Numbered from the stretch's first letter, positions 5,950 through 13,202 are shown. The stretch: 28,237 nucleotides of DNA from Methylococcaceae bacterium UBA6146 (GCA_002422395.1 DIUY01000013.1:1-28237); one strand, 5' to 3'. Numbers and translations: made by a program. Notes: generated from the letters alone by a model not told the origin.

Positions 5950-6432
5950 ATGAAACGAATCTTGACAAGTTTAATCCTCGCCGCTGGTGCGCTCGCGGCT
6001 TTCCCTTCGTTTGCGGCGGGTCAATCCCCGTTGTATTACTCGGCTGAAACCGGCAACACCTACCGCGCTTATTATTCGGAGCGCGGTTTTACCAATGCAT
6101 CCCAAGGGTGTACTAATAAGGGCGGTCATCTCGCAGTGATTAACTCGGATACCGAATTTAATGACACCATTGGCCCCCTTCTTAACCTAGACACCACACA
6201 CCGTTATTGGTTGGGTGCATCGTTATTATCTGATGGTACAAGCCAGCCTGTGACCGTAACTGGACAGGCGTATTTTCACTATTTACCACCAGGCGCTTCT
6301 GGCGGATGGGCTTTACCGGCGGATGGCCTAACCTATTACTTGGATATCGAACCTAACACCCAATTCACTGATTTTGTAACAAAAACACAAGATCATTTTT
6401 GGGTTTGTGAATTTGAACACGCTCCAATTTAA
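5950..6432 (+). CDS. Secreted C-type lectin-fold protein, probable virion or tip protein
   Basis: This 160-aa protein has a clear signal peptide (about 1-23, cleavage after SFAA). The rest matches a minimal C-type-lectin domain: C54 followed by GGHLAVINSDTE (58-69), the WLGA motif at 87-90, a glycine-rich loop region, and the closing VCEF at 152-155 whose C153 would pair with C54. The usual second loop disulfide is missing. C-type-lectin folds serve as binding domains in phage receptor-binding proteins such as Bordetella phage Mtd. Here the gene lies between the ssDNA-binding gene and the coat genes and has an AAGGA ribosome site, so it is expressed with virion genes. A receptor-contacting role is inferred. 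Confidence 0.8.
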   Translation: MKRILTSLILAAGALAAFPSFAAGQSPLYYSAETGNTYRAYYSERGFTNASQGCTNKGGHLAVINSDTEFNDTIGPLLNLDTTHRYWLGASLLSDGTSQPVTVTGQAYFHYLPPGASGGWALPADGLTYYLDIEPNTQFTDFVTKTQDHFWVCEFEHAPI

Positions 6433-6443
6433 CTTCAACCTTT

Positions 6444-6656
6444 ATGATCCTTTGTCTGACTGAAACAAGCGGTAATTTAGCCGCTAATGTTTTGCCTGAT
6501 GCTTCAACCTGCACGGGTTATGTTGCTATTTCTGCCGCTGATTATTCGGCTCAGACTTTAACCTATCCAGAAGCAAATCAATTAATTGGTGCGGTTGTTT
6601 TGTTGTTTTCTCTGGTTTTTATCTTTCGCGCCCTTCGTAAACAATTAGGATTTTGA
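6444..6656 (+). CDS. Small membrane protein, probable minor coat protein
   Basis: This 70-aa protein has one transmembrane helix near the C terminus (LIGAVVLLFSLVFIFRAL) and a basic end (RKQLGF), with a polar N-terminal domain with two cysteines (C4 and C22). N-out topology with the basic tail inside is what a filamentous phage minor coat protein needs to interact with DNA. It is 11 bp after the lectin-fold gene and overlaps the spacer to the major coat gene. The ribosome site before ATG 6444 is poor, suggesting coupled translation. Confidence 0.7.
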   Translation: MILCLTETSGNLAANVLPDASTCTGYVAISAADYSAQTLTYPEANQLIGAVVLLFSLVFIFRALRKQLGF

Positions 6657-6658
6657 AC

Positions 6659-6874
6659 ATGAAAACTAAGTTTAAAAAATATTTGCCTTTTGCTCTTGCT
6701 GTTGGTGTTGCGGCGGTTTCTTCTTCTGCCTTCGCTGCCATTGATGTTTCAGCTGCTACTACTGCCATTTCAACGGATGGCGTTGCCGCAGTTACCGCAA
6801 TCGGTACGGCCATTATTGGCTTGGCTGGCGTGGCGGTTGTATTCCGCTGGGCTAAAGCGGCTATTTTCGGTTAA
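6659..6874 (+). CDS. Major coat protein (pVIII-like)
   Basis: This 71-aa preprotein has a basic start (KTKFKK), a hydrophobic core and an AFA cleavage site after residue 26. The mature protein would be about 45 aa: a short acidic/polar N-terminal part, a transmembrane helix (TAIGTAIIGLAGVAVVF) and a basic C terminus (RWAKAA) to bind the packaged DNA. This is the hallmark build of inovirus major coat proteins. I chose ATG 6659 because AGGA at 6647-6650 is well spaced from it; a TTG two codons upstream is too close to that site. A weak hairpin follows the gene, at the place where Ff phages end the abundant coat mRNA. Confidence 0.88.
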   Translation: MKTKFKKYLPFALAVGVAAVSSSAFAAIDVSAATTAISTDGVAAVTAIGTAIIGLAGVAVVFRWAKAAIFG

Positions 6875-6885
6875 TCCCTCCACCT

Positions 6886-6903
6886 TGCGCCAAGGATGGC
6901 GCA
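6886..6903 (+). terminator. Hairpin after the major coat gene, weak terminator or mRNA stabiliser
   Basis: TGCGCC (6886-6891) pairs with GGCGCA (6898-6903) around AAGGAT. There is no U run after it. The position right after the major coat gene suggests partial termination or protection of the coat mRNA, producing more coat than adsorption protein. Confidence 0.45.
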
Positions 6904-6925
6904 CCCTACTTTATTAGCCTAAACC

Positions 6926-6991
6926 ATGGATTTATTACCTTATTTCTATTTGTTTGTTGTCACTTTGGCAATTTATTTAATGGTTTCTTGA
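6926..6991 (+). CDS. 21-aa hydrophobic peptide, possible pVII/pIX-type minor coat protein
   Basis: The ORF runs from ATG 6926 to TGA 6989-6991 and encodes a single hydrophobic helix (YFYLFVVTLAIYLMV) with an acidic residue at position 2. It ends one base before the ATG of the adsorption protein. Very small hydrophobic coat proteins in this position are normal for filamentous phages. The ribosome site is weak. Confidence 0.45.
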   Translation: MDLLPYFYLFVVTLAIYLMVS

Positions 6992-6992
6992 T

Positions 6993-8867
6993 ATGGCTTT
7001 AAGATTTTATTTTTTTGTCTTCTTTTTTTTTTATTCTCACGATTCCACTGCAATTAATCGTGATTGTTCTACAGCTTTATCCGATTGCAATGCTCAATAT
7101 GGTGGTTGTAATATTAGTTCTTCCGGTTCATCTGTTTATCGGAATGGTGGCATTACCTATTTCAGATCGTGTTCTACTTCAGATGTTATCTGTGATACGA
7201 ATGAAAAATTTAATCCCGCAACTAATAGTTGTGATCCAATTTGCTCCACTTATTCGGATTCAAATAATGTGGTTCTTGAATGTTTAAAACCTAATCAGTC
7301 GGCCTGTTTTAGCACGTTAGGTTTTTTAACCAGTGACCTTTTAACGTGTCCCCCTGATGAACCTTCTGATTGCGGTACTAATTACTCTACTGACGGAACG
7401 TCTAACACAACAACAAGTTGTTCTAATTCTGGTGGTTCTTGTTCTGCTGGTGGTATCGTTTTAGAATCCCCCCCTGCTTGTGATGGTACTACTATTGATA
7501 CCCCAACCTGTACGAATCCTGATGGTTGTTCTGGCGCGGGTGACGGCACTGGCACGGGTGATGGCACTGGCACGGGTGATGGCACTGGCACGGGCGATGG
7601 CACTGGCACGGGTGATGGCACTGGCACGGGTGATGGTTCTGGCGCGGGTGACGGCACTGGCACGGGTGATGGTTCTGGCACGGGTGATGGCACTGGCACG
7701 GGTGATGGCACTGGCACGGGTGATATTACTTGTGGTTCTGTTGCTTGTGAAACCACACTTAACCTTGTTTTGGGTGATATACGGTCTTTGGTTACTAAGT
7801 TTGATGCTTCGCTTGGTCCTAGTAGTGCCTTTTCTTCAGTTCAAGGTATTTTGCAGCAAAAGCTTCCCACAACTTTTACCAAGTTTGAACGGTGGGCTAC
7901 TATTTTTGAGGCTGTTAATGAAATTATTGGCTTAGCTAAGGATGTTTGGCGTTCCCAAGATGTCCAGTTTCATACTGACGTTACTACTAAGTTGGGTGAT
8001 TTAGAAAGTCATTTGCAGGATTTATCTAGTGCCGTTAGCGATCCGGCTACAGGTGAAACACTTTTAAGCCTTGCTAAACAAATTAAATCTAATACTGATG
8101 CATTAGAGTCTATAAAAACCAATACGGATAACCTTGAAGGCATTAAACGTGGAACTGATAACCTTGAAGCTATCAAACGTGGAACTGATAACCTTGACGG
8201 TATCAAAAAGGATTCCGGCGACATATTAGAAAAACTTGGTAAATTGTCCGTTCTTGATTCGATTCGTGATGCAATACTTGCTTGTTGTGTTGGATGTGAT
8301 TTACAGCTTGATTCTAATGGTAATCCGTCCACTAAGACATGTTCTGATGGTTCGGTAGTTCCTGCTACTTCCCCTTGTCCGCTTCCACAAGCAAGCGTTC
8401 AATGCGTCAACGGTGCGCCCGTTGTTACTTGCACCGGTGACCCTGTTAATTGTGCGATTCTTCGGGGGCAATCTGTTGATGATTGTATAGATTTGGATCC
8501 CTCTCAATGGACTACTGATCCTCCTCCGCCTCCTCCTATAGATGACGATCCAGGCGATCCGTTTAGCTTTGATGGGAAAGGCAATGGTTCGGGTTATGTG
8601 GGCTATCTAGCCCTTCTCTTGCCCTTTCTTCCTGATTCTTTGAACGATGCTGTTCAATCTGAAAATGTTGATGTTTCTAATGATTTGGATACGGGCGGGT
8701 TAGGGTGGTCTGGCTCTTGCCCTGCGCCGGATACTTATAGCCTTGGCATGGTCGGTGAATTGACAATTGATTATTCACCGTTTTGTAAGCTTGCTGAAAT
8801 TAATTCTTTCTTGGTTATTTTTGTTGCTTCCATGATCTCCTTGCGGATTTTGTTTTCTGTTACTTAA
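6993..8867 (+). CDS. Adsorption protein (pIII-like) with glycine-rich linker
   Basis: This 624-aa protein starts with a hydrophobic signal-like segment and ends with a membrane anchor (FLVIFVASMISLRILF), as pIII proteins do. The N-terminal 165 residues are cysteine-rich and probably form the receptor-binding domain. Residues about 183-242 are a glycine linker made of ten 6-residue repeats (GDGTGT type). A helical region with four 10-residue repeats (TDNLEGIK type, about 367-406) follows. A cysteine-rich segment, a proline run (PPPPPP) and the C-terminal anchor domain end the protein. Ff pIII also has two glycine-rich linkers between its domains. It would mediate attachment to a pilus and cap the virion end. 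N-terminal binding domains vary between phages, so the host receptor cannot be read. Confidence 0.85.
   Translation: MALRFYFFVFFFFYSHDSTAINRDCSTALSDCNAQYGGCNISSSGSSVYRNGGITYFRSCSTSDVICDTNEKFNPATNSCDPICSTYSDSNNVVLECLKPNQSACFSTLGFLTSDLLTCPPDEPSDCGTNYSTDGTSNTTTSCSNSGGSCSAGGIVLESPPACDGTTIDTPTCTNPDGCSGAGDGTGTGDGTGTGDGTGTGDGTGTGDGTGTGDGSGAGDGTGTGDGSGTGDGTGTGDGTGTGDITCGSVACETTLNLVLGDIRSLVTKFDASLGPSSAFSSVQGILQQKLPTTFTKFERWATIFEAVNEIIGLAKDVWRSQDVQFHTDVTTKLGDLESHLQDLSSAVSDPATGETLLSLAKQIKSNTDALESIKTNTDNLEGIKRGTDNLEAIKRGTDNLDGIKKDSGDILEKLGKLSVLDSIRDAILACCVGCDLQLDSNGNPSTKTCSDGSVVPATSPCPLPQASVQCVNGAPVVTCTGDPVNCAILRGQSVDDCIDLDPSQWTTDPPPPPPIDDDPGDPFSFDGKGNGSGYVGYLALLLPFLPDSLNDAVQSENVDVSNDLDTGGLGWSGSCPAPDTYSLGMVGELTIDYSPFCKLAEINSFLVIFVASMISLRILFSVT
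7539..7718 (+). repeat. Ten tandem 18-bp repeats coding the Gly-Asp-Thr linker
   Basis: Ten consecutive 18-bp units of the type GGTGATGGCACTGGCACG start at 7539 and end at 7718, with variants (GGTTCT or GGCGCG) in units 6 and 8. They encode the flexible linker of the adsorption protein. The near-identity of units means copy number can change by slippage. Confidence 0.9.
8091..8210 (+). repeat. Four 30-bp repeats coding a helical 10-residue repeat
   Basis: Units 8091-8120, 8121-8150, 8151-8180 and 8181-8210 encode variants of G/N-T-D-N-L-E-G-I-K-R. The spacing of L and I suggests an amphipathic helical rod inside the adsorption protein. The last two units are most alike. Confidence 0.8.
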
Positions 8868-8870
8868 AAA

Positions 8871-9344
8871 TTGGTGAGAATTGTGTTTAATCCTTTAAAT
8901 TTTATTGTATTAATAGTTGATGTTTACGTTTTTTTAAAACGCACTCTACATGCTTTTTCTAGTTCGTTCGTCACCGCTTTTTCTGCCACTATTCTTTTTT
9001 TTCAGCGTACTTTTCAGGGCTTGCTTCTTTCTAATTGGTTCTTGTTGATTACTTTGCTGGGTCCTTTGGTTTGGAAAATTATTTCATTGGCGGGTTTTGC
9101 TGGTGTTACTTATTTTGGCGTGAGTGCTATTTCAAACTTTGCTGTAAATTTTTTGCAGTCTCACACCTCCGTTTTACCAGCGCCTGTTTTTGCAATTATG
9201 GGAATTATGAAGCTTGATGTCGGTTTTAAAATGATCGTTTCTGCTGGTACGGTTAAATTTACTCTTATGGGCTGGAATAAACTTACTGATACTGCTACTC
9301 GTATGCGTTGGGGCGGCCTTCCGCCTGGTACGCCAAATACTTGA
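8871..9344 (+). CDS. Minor coat protein pVI-like (DUF2523-type membrane protein)
   Basis: This 157-aa hydrophobic protein has about three membrane segments (around FIVLIVDVYVFL, LLITLLGPLVWKIISLAG and VFAIMGIMKLDVGF). It lies between the adsorption protein and Zot, the fixed place of pVI-like proteins in inovirus genomes. pVI joins pIII to the end of the virion. There is no ATG at the start: TTG 8871, GTG 8874 and GTG 8883 are candidates, and GTG 8883 has GGTGAG close upstream. The first possible start is given. Confidence 0.75.
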   Translation: MVRIVFNPLNFIVLIVDVYVFLKRTLHAFSSSFVTAFSATILFFQRTFQGLLLSNWFLLITLLGPLVWKIISLAGFAGVTYFGVSAISNFAVNFLQSHTSVLPAPVFAIMGIMKLDVGFKMIVSAGTVKFTLMGWNKLTDTATRMRWGGLPPGTPNT

Positions 9345-9353
9345 GTTTAATTT

Positions 9354-10328
9354 ATGTTTACCCTAGTAACCGGCGTTCCGGGCGCGGGAAAAACCCTTTG
9401 GACTCTCAACCATCTAAAGAATGGTGTTAAATATCCTGATTCTGATAACAAGCGGCCTATTTTTTACTATGGCATTCCTGATCTGCATCCTGATTTAGGT
9501 TGGATGCTATTAGAAAAGCCCTTATTGTGGTTTGACGAAGTGCCTGATGGGGCTATCGTGGTAATTGATGAGGTACAGGAACATTTTCCGGTTCGTGACC
9601 ACCGCCAACCAGTTCCCGCCGGTCTAACCGCTATTGAACGCCACCGCCATAGGGGTTTGGATCTATTTTTTCTTACTCAGCATCCTAGTTTATTGGATCA
9701 CCACGCTAGGCGGTTGGTCGGTCAGCATTGCCATTTGTTGCGTAATTTCGGTGCGCCTTTCTCTGTTCTTTATCGTGCAAATGAGCTTATTGGCGATACT
9801 CAAGATTACCGCCTCTTAAAGAAAGCTGAAAAGTCTATATTCAAGTATCCCAAGGATGCTTTTAAACTTTATAAGTCCAGTGAGCTGCATACCCATAAGT
9901 TCAGGATACCTAAGCCGGTTTTTGTGCTGCTTGGCTTGCTTGCCGTTGTTGCATTGGCTGTTTTCTTTTTTATTAATAATTTTCTTAATAAACAACCCGC
10001 CTCCGCTGTTGATACTGGCTTTAAATCCCCACTTACCATTAATGGCGGTTCTGATGCGGCTATCACTATTGAAACCTTGCAACCGTTAATACCCAATGTT
10101 CCTGCCTCCAGTCCTGCCTATCAAGATGGCTGGAAACCACAATCCGTACCTATTATTTCTTCTTGCATATCTGATGATATTGGCTGTAAGTGTTACACGC
10201 AACAAGCCACACCTGTAAGCGTTACGCCTGAATTTTGCCGTAATGCTGTAATTAATGGCCTACCGTATGACCACACTTTGCCAGATTATCGCCTAGCACA
10301 TGGTGAATCTAATGTTAAACGTAATTAA
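9354..10328 (+). CDS. zot: Zot-family assembly ATPase (pI-like)
   Basis: This 324-aa protein has an N-terminal P-loop ATPase domain with Walker A GVPGAGKT (7-14) and Walker B IVVIDE (68-73), then a transmembrane helix (about 188-207) and a C-terminal periplasmic domain with several cysteines. This is the Zot/pI morphogenesis protein that drives extrusion of the filament through the inner membrane and contacts the secretin. It starts 9 bp after the pVI-like gene. It overlaps the secretin gene, so the two partners are translationally coupled. Confidence 0.95.
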   Translation: MFTLVTGVPGAGKTLWTLNHLKNGVKYPDSDNKRPIFYYGIPDLHPDLGWMLLEKPLLWFDEVPDGAIVVIDEVQEHFPVRDHRQPVPAGLTAIERHRHRGLDLFFLTQHPSLLDHHARRLVGQHCHLLRNFGAPFSVLYRANELIGDTQDYRLLKKAEKSIFKYPKDAFKLYKSSELHTHKFRIPKPVFVLLGLLAVVALAVFFFINNFLNKQPASAVDTGFKSPLTINGGSDAAITIETLQPLIPNVPASSPAYQDGWKPQSVPIISSCISDDIGCKCYTQQATPVSVTPEFCRNAVINGLPYDHTLPDYRLAHGESNVKRN

Positions 10329-11517
10329 ATTTCTTTTGTTTTTGTTTTCTTTTTCTGTTTTTGCTTCTTCTGAAAAAACATTAAGTTTAGATTTTCAAAA
10401 AATCCCTTTATCTCAGGCTTTAGCAATTTATGCTGATTTTACTGGTCTGAACTTGGTTTCTGATTCAAACCTTGATGATGTCATTGATGTTGATCTTAAG
10501 GGGGTTACTCCTGCCGCGTTTTTGGCTCTTTTAGTCCAACTTTATGATCTGCATGTTGAAACGTTGGATGGTGTCATGATGGTTATGAAACGGGTAGACT
10601 TTGAATCTCGTCACCAGTCAAAACGGGTAAAAGTTATACCTGTTCTTTTTTCTGGTGCTGCGCCTTTGGTCGATGCGTTGCAACAGAACCAGCAACAAGC
10701 CCAACGGGGCGGCGGCACTACTGCTTCACCTATCAATAATTCTATTTCGGTTGATTACCGTACCAATTCTATAATTTTGCAGGGTACGGCTGATTATATC
10801 GAGCGCAATGAAGAGATTATTAAGTCCCTCGATAAACAGGCTCGTTTGCTTTCAATTTCTGCCCGTCTTCTTTCAATTTCTTCGGATGATTTAAAAAACC
10901 TTGGTCAGCGTTTGTCTGCTTCATTAGCTAATAATGGTTCTCATAGTCAAATTGCTGAAGTTTTTGCCGATTTATCTGTTTTGGCTACTTCTGGCTATAG
11001 TTTGGCATTGGGTAAGGTAGGTAGTTATTTGCTTGATTTGGAGTTTCAGGCTTTGAAGGAAAAGGGAAGGATAGATATTATTAGTCGTCCTAGTCTGATT
11101 ACCTTGAATAATAATAAAGCCCTTATTTCTCAAGGTGTCCAGATTCCTTTTCAGATTCAAGACCAAAACGGTAGTTTTCACACTGAATTTAAAGATGCCG
11201 CTTTGACTCTTGAAGTTACCCCACGTTATGTTGATGGTCTTATTATTTTGGAAGTTTTTTTATCCAAGGATAATCCGGGCGCCACGGTTGCTGCTGGCAC
11301 TACGATTGAAAAAAGACAGATAAAAACGGTGGTTCAGGTTAAGCCTGGTCAAACTGTCATTTTGGGTGGAATTCGTGAAAAGGTTGAGGCAGTGCGTAAA
11401 ACGTCTGTGCCTTTTTTTGAAGGTATACCGGTTCTTGATTATCTTTTTTCTTCTCGTGAAACCTCCCAGAATTCTAAAGAGTTGGTTATTTTCCTTACTC
11501 CTTCTGTTATTGGTTGA
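10312..11517 (+). CDS. Phage-encoded outer-membrane secretin (pIV-like)
   Basis: The protein has a signal peptide (about 1-20), N0/N1-type periplasmic domains (LDFQKIPLSQALAIYADFTGLN and the DYRTNSIILQGTADYIER segment in pieces) and a C-terminal secretin pore domain with GRIDIISRPSLIT, PGQTVILGGI and the closing KELVIFLTPSVI. It forms the outer-membrane channel for virion exit. I prefer ATG 10312, which has GGTGA five bases upstream, over ATG 10300. The first 17 bases overlap zot. Many inoviruses borrow a host secretin, so a self-encoded one makes this phage more independent. Confidence 0.93.
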   Translation: MLNVIKFLLFLFSFSVFASSEKTLSLDFQKIPLSQALAIYADFTGLNLVSDSNLDDVIDVDLKGVTPAAFLALLVQLYDLHVETLDGVMMVMKRVDFESRHQSKRVKVIPVLFSGAAPLVDALQQNQQQAQRGGGTTASPINNSISVDYRTNSIILQGTADYIERNEEIIKSLDKQARLLSISARLLSISSDDLKNLGQRLSASLANNGSHSQIAEVFADLSVLATSGYSLALGKVGSYLLDLEFQALKEKGRIDIISRPSLITLNNNKALISQGVQIPFQIQDQNGSFHTEFKDAALTLEVTPRYVDGLIILEVFLSKDNPGATVAAGTTIEKRQIKTVVQVKPGQTVILGGIREKVEAVRKTSVPFFEGIPVLDYLFSSRETSQNSKELVIFLTPSVIG

Positions 11518-11569
11518 TTGCCTAAAATTATGCTCTTGAACCTTATAAGGCCAATATTTGGACATTTTT

Positions 11570-11631
11570 CGCGCCGTGCTACTTTTTCAGCGCGTGTAAA
11601 GCCGTAGGCTACACGCGCGGTTAGCGGCGCG
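11570..11631. other. GC-rich nested hairpin between secretin and rep, candidate origin or packaging signal
   Basis: An outer stem CGCGCCG (11570-11576) pairs with CGGCGCG (11625-11631). Nested inside, GCGCGTGT (11590-11597) pairs with ACACGCGC (11611-11618), and AGCC (11600-11603) pairs with GGCT (11607-11610) around GTA. The region is much richer in GC than the phage around it. It fills the 178-bp gap between secretin and rep, where an intergenic origin or packaging hairpin would be expected. It lacks the U run of a simple terminator. Confidence 0.65.
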
Positions 11632-11680
11632 GACGTCCTTGTATCACGTCTTATAACCAGTTTTAAAAATTGTCATTACG

Positions 11681-11698
11681 GAACTATATAGAACTATG
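11681..11698 (+). repeat. Tandem GAACTATA repeats overlapping the rep start
   Basis: GAACTATA (11681-11688) and GAACTATG (11691-11698) are 10 bp apart, and the second contains the ATG start codon of rep. A protein bound here would directly block rep expression or open DNA for replication. Confidence 0.7.
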
Positions 11699-12988
11699 AA
11701 ATTTAACGAACGTTATTCGGTTTCTTCTTTATCTTCTTCTGGTTTACCGGTTTCTTCGGGCCGGATTTTTTTTACTGAAAAAGGTGTTGTTGATCTTTCA
11801 TCTGTTGAAGTTGTCGGGGCTTTTGTTGATACCGTTCGGCAATTATTTTACGGTTTGCCTAAAGAATCTTTTGTTGAACGTTTAGAGCAGTCTATTTCTG
11901 GTGGGGAAGATTTCTTTTTTTTGTCTGCGCCGCCTGTAAATGGTTTGAGTGGTCAGGTTGTTAGGTTTCATTTATCTAGGATGGGCAAAGTTTCCCGTTA
12001 TCGTTATAAGCTTCAGAATAATGAACTGGGTTTAGTTATCCTTTTTGGTTCTTATCATGATCTTATGACGAATCCTAATCAGCATTTGAAAATTGAGTTG
12101 TCCCCGCACTTCATTAATTCCCGCACGTCTGCCGCTGTCATGGCTTACCTTAGTTTTATTTCCGCTCAGTTGTTGGTTGATTATTCGGCTAAGGGTTGTG
12201 CTGTGCATTTAGCCTGTGATTACCAAAACTATTCGTTGCCGGTTGATTTTTTAGACCGCTTTTCTACCCACTCCCGTACCATTAAGACCTATGATGGCGT
12301 TTCGTCTATTGATTTGTCTGGCTTGTCTGAATCTGTCACTACTTACGGTTCTGTTAATCAAGAGCGTAATTATTTGATTGGCAAGCATCAGTCAGTTCAA
12401 TTGGCTATCTATGATAAATCTTTAGAAGTTATCAAATCTGATAAGCAGGATTATTTCAATCATGAATGGGGTGTTTTTTCCATGGGTGTTCATGATCCTG
12501 AAAAGGTCACACGTCGTATAGAATTGCGCTTCCATCATACGGTTATCCGCGAGATTGGTCAGGGCATGGGTTTGGCTTTAGAATCTTTTGATAAGGTTGT
12601 TGATTATCTTACTGATATATGGCGTTATGGCCTTAAGATTAATCGTTTAAAAGTTTCTTCAACTTCTGATTATTTCCATCCTTTTTGGCAATTTCTCATG
12701 CAAGATATTGAATTTACTGTCCCTGCTCAAAATATTGATGTTAAACGAAAAAAAAAGGACTCTGTTGATCCTGTTGCCCGTAATATTTCAATGTTGATTG
12801 GTAATTTAATTACTCTTTTGGCTCGGAAAGGTTTTAATGCGTCCCAAGTTATGACTCAGCTTCGTGTGTTGTCGGTATATTCTGAAATTATTGATTATTA
12901 CCGTTCGCGTGGTCTCAATGAGTCTGACTTACGGCAAGCGGTTGAGAAGGGTTTGGCTCTTCGTCGGCTTATCGGTAAGGCGGCTTAA
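11696..12988 (+). CDS. Rolling-circle replication initiation protein (RstA/Rep-type)
   Basis: This 430-aa protein resembles the replication initiation factor family (Rep_trans type, including CTXphi RstA). The segment QLAIYDKSLEV and the following TRRIELRFHHTVIREI match the conserved YDK...RIELR blocks of that family. Upstream IELSPHFIN and HLACDYQNYSL look like core strands. The family nicks the plus strand at the double-strand origin and stays bound to the 5' end through tyrosine. I cannot point with certainty to the catalytic tyrosine. Unusually, the gene is at the distal end of the operon, after the secretin, with 10-bp repeats at its start and behind its end. In the circular phage it would be next to attP and int. 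Confidence 0.8.
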   Translation: MKFNERYSVSSLSSSGLPVSSGRIFFTEKGVVDLSSVEVVGAFVDTVRQLFYGLPKESFVERLEQSISGGEDFFFLSAPPVNGLSGQVVRFHLSRMGKVSRYRYKLQNNELGLVILFGSYHDLMTNPNQHLKIELSPHFINSRTSAAVMAYLSFISAQLLVDYSAKGCAVHLACDYQNYSLPVDFLDRFSTHSRTIKTYDGVSSIDLSGLSESVTTYGSVNQERNYLIGKHQSVQLAIYDKSLEVIKSDKQDYFNHEWGVFSMGVHDPEKVTRRIELRFHHTVIREIGQGMGLALESFDKVVDYLTDIWRYGLKINRLKVSSTSDYFHPFWQFLMQDIEFTVPAQNIDVKRKKKDSVDPVARNISMLIGNLITLLARKGFNASQVMTQLRVLSVYSEIIDYYRSRGLNESDLRQAVEKGLALRRLIGKAA

Positions 12989-13012
12989 ATTTTGTCCTTT
13001 TTATGTCCAGTT

Positions 13013-13101
13013 TATAGTTCTATATGGTTCTCTAATGTTTCTTTTTTTATTTATTTTATTATTTAAAACAAATATTTATCTTTTATAGTTCTTTATAGTT
13101 C
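13013..13101 (-). repeat. Inverted copies of the GAACTATA repeat downstream of rep
   Basis: On the plus strand TATAGTTC occurs at 13013-13020, 13084-13091 and 13094-13101, with the variant TATGGTTC at 13023-13030. They form two pairs, each with 10-bp spacing, in opposite orientation to the copies before rep. The rest of the 127-bp gap between rep and attR is AT-rich and shows no gene. Confidence 0.7.
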
Positions 13102-13115
13102 TTTAATAATTAGTT

Positions 13116-13172
13116 TTCGTAATGTGTGGGTCGGCGGTTCGATTCCGCCCATCGGCTCCAATTAAATCAAAG
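13116..13172 (+). repeat. attR, 57-bp direct repeat (tRNA-Thr 3' half copy)
   Basis: This copy is identical to 15-71 and contains the tRNA anticodon loop to CCA (13116-13160) without the 5' half, so it is not a functional tRNA. It is at once the right end of the complete prophage and the left end of the relic that follows. Confidence 0.92.
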
Positions 13173-13202
13173 TGTTAGATGTTAATTTATAATTTTATCG
13201 GT

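Larger units (their letters stand above)
15..13172. mobile_element. Complete inovirus (filamentous phage) prophage integrated in tRNA-Thr
   Basis: The element is bounded by a perfect 57-bp direct repeat (15-71 and 13116-13172), giving a 13,101-bp unit. It contains every module expected of a filamentous phage: tyrosine integrase, repressor, excisionase-like regulator, ssDNA-binding protein, short coat protein with signal peptide, glycine-rich adsorption protein, pVI-like protein, Zot-type ATPase, its own secretin and a rolling-circle replication protein. No structural gene is broken, so it may still be able to excise and replicate. Its plus-strand genes are strikingly rich in T, unlike the flanking chromosome. 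The length is large for the group because of extra genes between integrase and repressor and a secretin gene of its own. Confidence 0.93.

Noticed and set aside
7539..7718. CRISPR-like array
   Set aside because: The repeats are directly tandem with no spacers and encode a protein linker.
7382..7756. Minus-strand proline/valine-rich repeat ORF
   Set aside because: It is the antisense of the 18-bp Gly-Asp-Thr repeats in the adsorption protein gene; the repeat keeps all frames open.
7480..7935. Plus-strand ORF with Ala-Arg-Val-Met repeats
   Set aside because: It is a second-frame reading of the same repeat array inside the adsorption protein gene.
13116..13160. Second tRNA-Thr
   Set aside because: Only the 3' half is present; it is the attR duplicate.
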